Below are positions 1-7,037 of a DNA stretch of 21,532 nucleotides, in pieces. The notes below the pieces were generated by a model that made no database searches, was not told where the DNA came from, and worked only from the letters and a program-made list of their open reading frames with translations. A program made the position numbers and the translations under genes. Every line of letters starts with the position of its first letter. The first letter of the stretch is position 1. The DNA is from DAIOEK01 sp036746315. GTDB taxonomy: Bacteria; Chloroflexota; Anaerolineae; Anaerolineales; Anaerolineaceae. The stretch is from NCBI GenBank assembly GCA_036746315.1, contig DAIOEK010000046.1, positions 1 through 21,532 on the forward strand, in the 5' to 3' direction.

Positions 1-1
1 C

Positions 2-718
2 CTGATCATTCAAATTCTCGAAGGGCTGACCGGTATTGGTCCGTTTGTAAATCCCGGCATGCCGCCACTCAACCGGCATGAAGATAATTCGATCCTCCCG
101 CCTGAAAAAGTTGTGACGAATATCCGCAGGCTGGATCATGGAGACATCGCTTACTGCTATCTTCCTGCTGAAGCGCCCTACCTGCCGGAACTCATCCAGC
201 CGGAGCATGCTGTGATCTTCATGTACCGTGATCCGCGGGATATGATCGTTTCGCACGTGTTTTATGCCACGGAAATGCATCAAGAGCACAATATGCATCG
301 GTATTATACGGAATCACTGCGGAACATGGACGAACGGGTCAAGGCTGCCATCCTGGGCGTGACAGCGCCTGAAAATCCACTTTCGCCCATTGCGCTGAAA
401 TATCAGCGTTACCTGCCCTGGCTGGAGCAACCCTCCGTACTTGGCATGCGCTTTGAAGACCTCATTCTCAAACGGGATGATGCGCTGCGAAAAATATTGA
501 CCTACCTGAAAAAATTCGATTTTCGACCTGAGGTAGGCATGGATGAAGCCGTGAACGTCTTGAAGAAGGCGATCGAGCCAAAACGCTCGGGAACCTTTCG
601 CAAGGGGCAGCCGGGCAACTGGCGCGAACATTTCTCTGAAGAGAACAAAGAATTATTCAAGAAAGAAACGGGTGATTTACTGCAACGGCTTGGCTATGAA
701 GCAGACCAGGATTGGTAA
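2..718 (+). CDS. Sulfotransferase (PAPS-dependent), 5'-truncated by the window edge
   Basis: The reading frame is open from base 2, so the true start lies upstream; the first internal ATG (59) is not a credible start because the bases before it encode residues that align with the next gene (LxxQILxG..xIGPxVN). What is visible is the sulfotransferase core: the 3'-phosphate-binding strand YRDPRDMIVSH and the C-terminal RKGQPGNW motif that closes over PAPS. The N-terminal PKSGT loop that binds the 5'-phosphosulfate is expected just outside the window. The family transfers sulfate from PAPS to a hydroxyl of a sugar or lipid in the cytoplasm. It is a close paralog of the gene starting at 725, six bases downstream, and both end in a similar LGYE...W tail, so the two are a tandem duplication and surely co-transcribed. 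The acceptor cannot be told from sequence; the setting suggests a glycan or its lipid carrier. Confidence 0.9.
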   Translation: MIIQILEGLTGIGPFVNPGMPPLNRHEDNSILPPEKVVTNIRRLDHGDIAYCYLPAEAPYLPELIQPEHAVIFMYRDPRDMIVSHVFYATEMHQEHNMHRYYTESLRNMDERVKAAILGVTAPENPLSPIALKYQRYLPWLEQPSVLGMRFEDLILKRDDALRKILTYLKKFDFRPEVGMDEAVNVLKKAIEPKRSGTFRKGQPGNWREHFSEENKELFKKETGDLLQRLGYEADQDW

Positions 719-724
719 CGGGGT

Positions 725-1600
725 ATGAGCGAGGGAATAAAAAACACCCTGATGGGGATGGCAAAAAAACAAAGGCGGCTGCTGCGCAGATCACGCCAGC
801 AGTGGGCGTATAAATCTCTTTCCCTGCAAAATGCGCCGGTATTGTTCGCCAATTCTTTCCCCAAAAGCGGAACCCACTTGCTCACGCAAATTTTGGACGG
901 ATTTCCATTGATCGGACCGGCGGTGAACAGCGGATTGCCAGCCATCGTGATGTATGACGGTGCGACCGGCGAGGAACGGGCAGAGGCGGCGATCAAGGCG
1001 GACCTATCCGTTCTTTCCAATGGTGATACATCCTATGGTCATCTTCATGCACTGCCGTGGATCCAATCCATTCTCGCTGCACCCGGTTTTGCCACCTTTT
1101 TCATTTTGCGGGATCCGCGCGATGTAGTGGTATCACATGTCCATTATGTAACGGATATTGAACCCAACCACGTTCACCATGAATACTACTCACAGAATCT
1201 GCACACATTCGAAGAGCGGCTGAAGACCAGCATCCTGGGGAGACCCGATGCGCAACATCCGTTCCCGGATATTGCCGGGAGATTTGCCCCGTTCATGGGA
1301 TGGCTTGAAAATAAACAGGTGCTGACACTAAAGTATGAGGCGTTGAGGGCTGAACCCAGAGCCATGACCAACGTAATGCTTGATTTTGCCGTGGAGCGCG
1401 GCTTCCCTCTGGCGGTGGAGAATTCCCGGGCGGTTGATATTTTACTGTCAGGAATTAATCCGCAGAAATCCCCAACATTCCGCAAGGGCAAGAGTGGCGG
1501 TTGGGTGAATGCATTTAGCCGTGAAAACAAAGCCTTATTTAAAGAAACCGCCGGCGAACTACTTATCAAACTTGGCTATGAGAAAGATTATGAATGGTAA
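725..1600 (+). CDS. Sulfotransferase (PAPS-dependent), complete tandem paralog
   Basis: This is a complete 291-residue cytosolic sulfotransferase-fold protein. It has the 5'-phosphosulfate loop FPKSGTH (residues 45-51), the 3'-phosphate motif RDPRDVVVSH (129-138, with Arg and the final Ser as usual ligands) and the C-terminal RKGKSGGW motif. There is no signal peptide or membrane segment. A basic N-terminus (KKQRRLLRRSRQ) precedes the domain and could associate with the membrane surface or a polyanionic substrate; that is inference. It follows the first sulfotransferase by six bases and overlaps the start region of the GT-C-like gene, pointing to one operon. The duplicated pair may sulfate different positions or different residues of the same glycan. 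The family assignment is firm and the acceptor is unknown. Confidence 0.92.
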   Translation: MSEGIKNTLMGMAKKQRRLLRRSRQQWAYKSLSLQNAPVLFANSFPKSGTHLLTQILDGFPLIGPAVNSGLPAIVMYDGATGEERAEAAIKADLSVLSNGDTSYGHLHALPWIQSILAAPGFATFFILRDPRDVVVSHVHYVTDIEPNHVHHEYYSQNLHTFEERLKTSILGRPDAQHPFPDIAGRFAPFMGWLENKQVLTLKYEALRAEPRAMTNVMLDFAVERGFPLAVENSRAVDILLSGINPQKSPTFRKGKSGGWVNAFSRENKALFKETAGELLIKLGYEKDYEW

Positions 1601-3650
1601 CCGCATCCCGATGAGCAAGAATCGCTTTTGGTCATATCTGCCATTCTTACTTTTCGCACTCCTGATCGGTGCGGCCACCCTGCTTGTCGTTTCGGCGTCA
1701 CCTTCCCGGCTGATGAATTGGTATAACAACGACGATGGCTTCTTCTACTTCAAGGTGGCGCAGAATATTGTTGCCGGGAAAGGGGTTACGTTTGATGGCA
1801 TCAATCCCACCAACGGTTTTCACCCCCTGTGGATGTTGATTTGCATTCCGGTTTTTTTAATTAAGAACGATTTGATCCTTCCGCTGCGAATTGTGGTGGG
1901 GATTTTTGGCATCCTGCAATTTATTTCTGCGGCTGCCCTGTTTGATGTATTGCAAAAAGCGACCAACCGCTGGATCGGCTTCTTTCTGACGGTCAGTTTT
2001 ATTTTGTGCTGGCAGGTTTACAGCACCACATTCACCGGCGGGCTGGAATCCGCGTTGAGTTTCATGTTTATGATCCTTACCTGGCGGCAGGCGATTCTTT
2101 TACGAGAGAATCCATTGCCCGCCAAACGGGATTATATTTTCGCCGGCATTCTGGCCGGAATGACGATACTCAGCCGGCTGGATAATTTCATCTTCATCGG
2201 TTTCTTGAGCGTGTGGCTGTTGTTCAAGCGTCGACGGGATGCTGCCATTTTGCTGCTGGATATGTTGTTTGCGCTCATGTTGATTGTTTTTACCATGGTG
2301 AAGTTGATCGGATATCGTATTCACCCTTATGCCTTATTCACGTTCCTTACACTGGCAGGGCTGCTGGGCACAGGAATCGCAGCCTTCTTCGCTTTTGGTT
2401 TATATTCATTGCAGCCAAAATGGCTGAAGATAAAATCCGTTTACCTGCGGGGGCTGGCGGCAGGGGTGATTTCAGGGATCGTACCAGTCTTGATTGTGCT
2501 ATTCCTGGCGCGCACCGGTTTGCTGGAACGGTACTCCCGTTCCGTGATTCTAACTGTTGCCACAGGCTGGGCAGTGTATTCTGCAACGATCCGCAGTTGG
2601 CTGGCGGACAGGTTGATCATCCACAGTGATGAGGCAAAATATTCCGCGGCAGAACAGTGGCAACTATGTAAACTATGGCTGGCATCCGCCTGGCTGTATG
2701 CATTGCCCGTTGTGGTTCTCGTGGGAGCGTACATGGTGTGGAGCCAGGTGAATTTTGGCACGCCCATGCCCGTAAGCGGTCAGATCAAACAATGGTGGGG
2801 TTCCCTGGGCGCAACGGTTTACGGTTCACCGATCCAATCGCTGGCTAATTTGCGGAGATATATCTGGGGTGAAGATTCTCCATTCCAACTTCTCTACGCC
2901 ATATTCCTTTCCGTGGTGCAGTCTTCCCAAACGCCTCCCTATACAACCAGCATTGCTTCCTGGGTAATTGTGGCGGCAATCTACGCGCTGCTGGCAATAT
3001 TACCCCGACAAAGAGCCGGGTTTTTTGCCGGCATGGATTCGTACGGTTTGTTTCCCTTGCTGTTGGCGGCAGTGTACCGGGTGACATACTTCTATGCCAG
3101 CGGATATGTGCATATGCGCTCCTGGTATTGGACAGTGGAGACGTTCTTCGTCTTTATCCTGCTGCTGATCCCTTTGCTCTCGCTGATCCGATCCGGACTG
3201 CAATATCGCGCCGGGAAGGTCATTTCGGTCATTGCCACCGGTCTGGCAGCACTGGCAGTTGTTATCACAATTTCCGGCAGTCTGTTCAAGCCGTTTCCGA
3301 TCGGGGCATCGGATGAGGATCCGGGCACATATCTAATCATCCCTGAGATCGTGGAAAGCATAACTCCACCCGGAGCGGTGATCGGTACACCCGGCGGAGG
3401 GTCGTTCTCTTATTTCATCAAGGACAGGACCGTTGTAAATCTGGATGGCTTGATGAACAGTAAAGCGTATTTCCAGGCTTTGCGCAAGGGAGACACGCAT
3501 TCCATCATGCAGGCGGCAAACATCCAATATATTTATGCAAACGGGTACACGCTTCTGGAGACCCAACCATACATGAAAGTGTTCACCGGTTGTGTAACCG
3601 AAATCGCCCCGGTATTAAAAAAGCAACTATATTCCTACCATTGCCAATAA
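1590..3650 (+). CDS. Large polytopic GT-C-like glycosyltransferase membrane protein
   Basis: This protein of about 686 residues has many hydrophobic segments, beginning at about residue 14, and a final soluble domain of roughly 110 residues. The first extracytoplasmic loop carries NNDDGFFYFKVAQNI, an Asp-Asp motif (48-49) where GT-C enzymes hold their metal/catalytic acid. It is followed by a GINPTNGFHPLW signature that I associate with large membrane glycosyltransferases of Chloroflexota and related bacteria. Such enzymes use polyprenyl-phosphate sugars outside the membrane. The frame is open back to 1509, but that would overlap the sulfotransferase by 92 bases. ATG 1590, just before the upstream stop and after AGAAAG, is preferred; ATG 1578 and 1611 are alternatives. 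The C-terminal domain (TPGGGSFSYF...VNLDGLMNS) looks extracytoplasmic. The donor and acceptor cannot be inferred. Confidence 0.72.
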   Translation: MNGNRIPMSKNRFWSYLPFLLFALLIGAATLLVVSASPSRLMNWYNNDDGFFYFKVAQNIVAGKGVTFDGINPTNGFHPLWMLICIPVFLIKNDLILPLRIVVGIFGILQFISAAALFDVLQKATNRWIGFFLTVSFILCWQVYSTTFTGGLESALSFMFMILTWRQAILLRENPLPAKRDYIFAGILAGMTILSRLDNFIFIGFLSVWLLFKRRRDAAILLLDMLFALMLIVFTMVKLIGYRIHPYALFTFLTLAGLLGTGIAAFFAFGLYSLQPKWLKIKSVYLRGLAAGVISGIVPVLIVLFLARTGLLERYSRSVILTVATGWAVYSATIRSWLADRLIIHSDEAKYSAAEQWQLCKLWLASAWLYALPVVVLVGAYMVWSQVNFGTPMPVSGQIKQWWGSLGATVYGSPIQSLANLRRYIWGEDSPFQLLYAIFLSVVQSSQTPPYTTSIASWVIVAAIYALLAILPRQRAGFFAGMDSYGLFPLLLAAVYRVTYFYASGYVHMRSWYWTVETFFVFILLLIPLLSLIRSGLQYRAGKVISVIATGLAALAVVITISGSLFKPFPIGASDEDPGTYLIIPEIVESITPPGAVIGTPGGGSFSYFIKDRTVVNLDGLMNSKAYFQALRKGDTHSIMQAANIQYIYANGYTLLETQPYMKVFTGCVTEIAPVLKKQLYSYHCQ

Positions 3651-3679
3651 TTGGAGAGATAATCTTCGGGTGATCTTAT

Positions 3680-5227
3680 ATGATAAAAAAATTCATTTCT
3701 CCCTGGTGGGTTCTACTGTTATTAGGCGCTTCTCCGGTAATTTCCTTATATCAGTTGAACATATCTGAAATCGGGCTGATTTATGCGATCCGGCCGCTCC
3801 TGGTGGGGATGCTTGCTGCCATATTGCTGTATATATTCTTTGCTTTGATCGTCCGGCAAAGCGAAAAAGCCCTGTTGATGACCGCGGTCACATACATCAT
3901 CTTTACCAGTTATGGCGCTTTTTATAATCTGCTCAAAGGCTGGCAGGTGGGGTCGGTTTTGGTGGGCAGACATCGTACCCTGATCATTTTTGTGCTGATT
4001 ATTACAGCGATCATTTTACTGATCGTGGGGCGATTCAAACAGCAGACGGCTGTAAGCCTGGCAAAAGCCGCTTCGTGGATGATCGTTGCCCTGGTGCTGG
4101 TGCCAGCAGTGCAGATCGCTTTGAACCATGCCAAGATACGCCTGCCGGCGAAGACGGAGCAGCAGGCTAAGGAGGTTCAACCATCTGCTTCCCAAGACCT
4201 CCCGGATGTCTATTATTTTCTGTTGGACAGCTATGCCCGTGAAGACTATATCGAGCAGCGCATGAATTACGATAATTCGGGGTTCATTCAGCAGCTCGAA
4301 GAACGCGGATTCCAGGTGGCGGATTGCGCCTTAAGCAATTACACAGCCACACGCTTATCCCTGAGCAGTTCATTGAACATGGATTATCTGCAAAACCTGG
4401 TTGCTGGCATATCCCCGGAAAACAAAGACGCCTCCATCATGGACCCCTACATCTGGAACAACCAGATGCTATCGTATTTCAAAGAAAAAGGCTACACCAG
4501 CGTGGCATTTGAAACCGGATATGGTTTCACCGAGTTAACCGATGCTGATTATTTCATTCACCGTACCAACAACCCGATCACCCAAACTAATTTAACCGAA
4601 TTTGAAGCGCTGGTGCTGAACAACTCCATCCTGGCAGCCACGCACAATATTCCTGCAATCGAAAAGAAGCTCGGATTGAGCTTCCCGTACATGGATAAGT
4701 ATAATCGCGAGAAATTCATCATTCGTGAAATACCATCCACGCTCGATATTCCGGGGCCAAAATTTGTTTTTGTGCACCTGGTGACGAATCACCGTCCATA
4801 CATATTTGATTCAGATGGATCCATCCTGACGGATAACAATTACTATCTGAACGATGGCGTTCCCCTGGATGAATCTTATTATGTGGCAGGGTATCAAAAA
4901 TCGCTGAATTTTACCAACCCGCAGATTATCAACCTGGTTGATACGATTGTGGGTGAAAGCAAAGTAAAGCCGGTCATCATCCTGCAGGGCGATCATGGCG
5001 TTCGGGCACCCGGGCGGATCAGTATCTTCCTGTCTGTTTTTGGCCTTTCAAACCAGAACAGCCTGCCGGAAGACCTCTCTCCGGTAAATTTGTTCCGCTT
5101 CATCCTCGATGATCGTTTCCATGAGAGCTATCCGTTACTGCCCAATCATCACTATGCCTCCAATGTCAATAAAGATCCGTTTAATTTCGAGGAATTTCCG
5201 GTAACGGATCCCTGCCAGATATATTAG
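3680..5227 (+). CDS. Membrane-anchored alkaline-phosphatase-superfamily (sulfatase-like) transferase or hydrolase, paralog A
   Basis: This 515-residue protein has about five membrane segments in its first 150 residues and then an extracytoplasmic catalytic domain, the same plan as LtaS and EptA. Likely metal and catalytic residues are D183 (LLDSY), nucleophile T224 (NYTAT), H366 and H371 (VHLVTNH), and D438-H439 (QGDHG). The C/S-x-P-x-R formylglycine motif of true sulfatases is absent, so a phosphotransferase or phosphohydrolase is more likely than a sulfatase. The only two cysteines are C216, beside the nucleophile, and C512 near the end; both would lie outside the cell. It is a paralog of the gene at 7038, with shared GRHR, MNYDNS/YDYDNS, GFxxADCA, SLNMDYL and VAFETGY blocks. 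A GGGTGA-like ribosome site precedes the ATG. The substrate is unknown; transfer of a phospho-group to a glycan is inference. Confidence 0.8.
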   Translation: MIKKFISPWWVLLLLGASPVISLYQLNISEIGLIYAIRPLLVGMLAAILLYIFFALIVRQSEKALLMTAVTYIIFTSYGAFYNLLKGWQVGSVLVGRHRTLIIFVLIITAIILLIVGRFKQQTAVSLAKAASWMIVALVLVPAVQIALNHAKIRLPAKTEQQAKEVQPSASQDLPDVYYFLLDSYAREDYIEQRMNYDNSGFIQQLEERGFQVADCALSNYTATRLSLSSSLNMDYLQNLVAGISPENKDASIMDPYIWNNQMLSYFKEKGYTSVAFETGYGFTELTDADYFIHRTNNPITQTNLTEFEALVLNNSILAATHNIPAIEKKLGLSFPYMDKYNREKFIIREIPSTLDIPGPKFVFVHLVTNHRPYIFDSDGSILTDNNYYLNDGVPLDESYYVAGYQKSLNFTNPQIINLVDTIVGESKVKPVIILQGDHGVRAPGRISIFLSVFGLSNQNSLPEDLSPVNLFRFILDDRFHESYPLLPNHHYASNVNKDPFNFEEFPVTDPCQIY

Positions 5228-6190
5228 ATGCTGATGGAAAAACTTCCCCGCTGTTCCGTGGTTATCCGGGCGTTCAATGAAGAAAAATACATTGAGCGTT
5301 TGCTGGAAGGTGTTTTGCAGCAGAATATCCAACCGGTGGAAATCATCCTGGTCGATTCAGGATCGACTGATAAAACGGTTGAAAAAGCATGCCGATACCC
5401 GGTGAAGATCGTGCACATCCGCCCCGAGGAGTTTACGTTTGGACGTTCCCTGAACCTTGGCATCTCGCATGCGGCATCCGATTTCGTGGTGATGGCGAGC
5501 GCCCATGTATATCCGGTTTACCCCGACTGGTTGGAAACACTGCTAAAGCCTTTCGAATCCCCCAAAGTGGCACTTACCTACGGCAAACAGCGCGGATATG
5601 AAGGCAGCAAGTTTTCGGAACACCAGATTTTTGCGCAATGGTTCCCAGAATCGCCCCATCCTGAGCAATCGCACCCATTCTGCAATAATGCCAACGCAGC
5701 CATCCGTAAAGCATTATGGGTGGAAAATCCGTACGATGAGACTTTGCCCGGGCTGGAGGATGTGGATTGGGCGAATAAAATGATATTGCAGGGAAAAACA
5801 GTAGAGTACGTCCCTGAAGCAGAGATCATCCATATTCACAATGAAACCCCACGGGGAATACGCAACCGTTACCAAAGGGAAGCAATGGCATTCAGGCGGA
5901 TATTCCCCCATGAACGATTTGGGCTGAGCGATTTTTTACGGCTTTCCTGGGTAAATATCCTGCATGACATGAAAATTGCAAGCGAACAAGGGACGCTGCT
6001 CCATGTGTGGAAGGAAGTCTGTTGGTTCAGGGTGATGCAGTTTTGGGGTACCTATCGGGGGTACCATCAATCCGGACCGTTAACCTGGCAGCTGCGGCAA
6101 CGATTCTATTACCCGGGACAGGTAGATATTCAGCCTGCGAAATCGCCCCGTCAGGTGCAGCCAATTCAGTATAATGAGATTAAAAAGTGA
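5228..6190 (+). CDS. Family 2 glycosyltransferase, rhamnosyltransferase-like
   Basis: This 320-residue GT-A fold enzyme starts directly after the stop of the previous gene; a second ATG lies two codons in. It shows the GT2 N-terminus (CSVVIRAFNEE), the nucleotide-binding DSGSTD (43-48), and a SAHVYP segment (91-96) where most GT2 enzymes have the metal-binding DxD. The likely catalytic acid pair is E177-D178 in GLEDVDW. The SAH variant is, to my knowledge, common in GT2 proteins annotated as rhamnosyltransferases, so it need not mean loss of function. No membrane segment is evident, so it should act on the cytoplasmic face, adding one sugar from a nucleotide donor to the growing glycan. Its 3' end overlaps an upstream alternative start of the cytidylyltransferase, and the two are tightly coupled. 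The sugar specificity is not readable. Confidence 0.85.
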   Translation: MLMEKLPRCSVVIRAFNEEKYIERLLEGVLQQNIQPVEIILVDSGSTDKTVEKACRYPVKIVHIRPEEFTFGRSLNLGISHAASDFVVMASAHVYPVYPDWLETLLKPFESPKVALTYGKQRGYEGSKFSEHQIFAQWFPESPHPEQSHPFCNNANAAIRKALWVENPYDETLPGLEDVDWANKMILQGKTVEYVPEAEIIHIHNETPRGIRNRYQREAMAFRRIFPHERFGLSDFLRLSWVNILHDMKIASEQGTLLHVWKEVCWFRVMQFWGTYRGYHQSGPLTWQLRQRFYYPGQVDIQPAKSPRQVQPIQYNEIKK

Positions 6191-6195
6191 GGGAT
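6187..6195 (+). promoter_or_regulatory. Ribosome binding site fixing the cytidylyltransferase start
   Basis: GTGAGGGAT sits a few bases before ATG 6201. No comparable site precedes the in-frame ATG at 6174, so translation most likely starts at 6201, where the conserved nucleotidyltransferase N-terminus (KKIAALIPMR) begins. Confidence 0.6.
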
Positions 6196-6200
6196 ATGCC

Positions 6201-6881
6201 ATGTCCGAGAAAAAGATTGCCGCATTAATCCCCATGCGTCATCATTCACAGCGTGTGCCAGGGAAGAACTATCGTCCCATGGCTGGCAAGCCGCTATTCG
6301 CGCACATACTGGATACGATATCGAAAGTGCCGGAAATAGATGCTATTGTCGTCGATACGGACAGCCCGGTGATACTCGAAGCACTGGAAAAGGATTATCC
6401 CCGTGTAATACGTCTGGAAAGACCTGCACATCTGCGGGCGGTTGACATCCCGATGAATGAAATTCTGATGTATGACACCAGCCAGGTTCAGGCGGATTTT
6501 TACCTGCAGACACATTCGACCAATCCGGTGCTCACATCCGGAACGATTTCAAAAGCCGTTCAAACTTTCCTGTCGAAGTATCCGGCCTACGATTCAATGT
6601 TCAGCGTTACCAGAAGGCAGGTCCGTTTTTGGGATGAACTGGGGCGGGCGATTAACCACAATCCGGCGATCCTGATCCAAACACAGGACTTACCTCCGGT
6701 TTACGAAGAGAATTCCTGTTTTTACCTGTTTACCCGCTCGAGTCTGGAGATCAAGCGCAACCGTCTGGGTGACCGTCCACTGATGTTCGAAATCTCCCCG
6801 GAAGAGGCATGGGATGTGGACGAGGAAATCGACTTCAAGATGGCGGAACTGATGCTTTCATTACGCCATACCGGTTTGTAA
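6201..6881 (+). CDS. Acylneuraminate cytidylyltransferase family protein (CMP-sugar synthetase)
   Basis: This cytoplasmic nucleotidyltransferase of about 226 residues resembles NeuA, PseF and LegF. It has the CTP-binding N-terminus AALIPMRHHSQRVPGKN (8-23), a RPMAGKPL block, VDTDSP (51-56), the LQTHSTNPV segment corresponding to the LQPTSPLR motif, and the C-terminal WDVDEEIDFK (204-213). The family activates nine-carbon (sialic, pseudaminic, legionaminic) or Kdo-type acids as CMP-sugars. A short N-terminal extension is possible from ATG 6174, but the good ribosome site favours 6201. No NeuB-type synthase lies in the window, so the acid it activates is open. It ends the first transcription block; the next gene is 156 bases away. 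The DUF115 protein at 10310 is a plausible user of its product. Family assignment is good and substrate is unknown. Confidence 0.85.
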   Translation: MSEKKIAALIPMRHHSQRVPGKNYRPMAGKPLFAHILDTISKVPEIDAIVVDTDSPVILEALEKDYPRVIRLERPAHLRAVDIPMNEILMYDTSQVQADFYLQTHSTNPVLTSGTISKAVQTFLSKYPAYDSMFSVTRRQVRFWDELGRAINHNPAILIQTQDLPPVYEENSCFYLFTRSSLEIKRNRLGDRPLMFEISPEEAWDVDEEIDFKMAELMLSLRHTGL

Positions 6882-6906
6882 GGTCGCCATTCTTTTTGCG
6901 GCTGTA

Positions 6907-6935
6907 TTGGGGCAGTTTTTCATCGGGATTATAAT
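6907..6935 (+). promoter_or_regulatory. Sigma-70-type promoter candidate upstream of the second phosphatase-superfamily gene
   Basis: A perfect TATAAT at 6930-6935 lies 17 bases after TTGGGG (6907-6912), a partial match to TTGACA. It sits in the largest gap of the plus-strand cluster. Transcription would start near 6942, giving a leader of about 95 bases before ATG 7038. The -10 and spacing are convincing; the -35 is weak. Confidence 0.45.
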
Positions 6936-6980
6936 TCACTCACTCATTTGCCAATCCATGGTCTATGAGACATATCTTTT

Positions 6981-7010
6981 CCCTGACCGCAAAACTTTCG
7001 GCGGGCAGGG
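6981..7010 (+). promoter_or_regulatory. Leader hairpin upstream of the gene at 7038
   Basis: Arms 6981-6990 and 7001-7010 pair over ten positions with a single A-G mismatch at the sixth, around a ten-base loop (AAAACTTTCG). The outer CCCTG pairs with CAGGG, and the inner CCGC with GCGG. No T-run follows on either strand, so it is not an ordinary intrinsic terminator. It lies between the promoter candidate and the AGGA ribosome site (7022-7025), where it could affect mRNA stability or translation. The structure is seen; a function is inference. Confidence 0.5.
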
Positions 7011-7037
7011 ATATTACTTGCAGGAACTTATCTAGTA

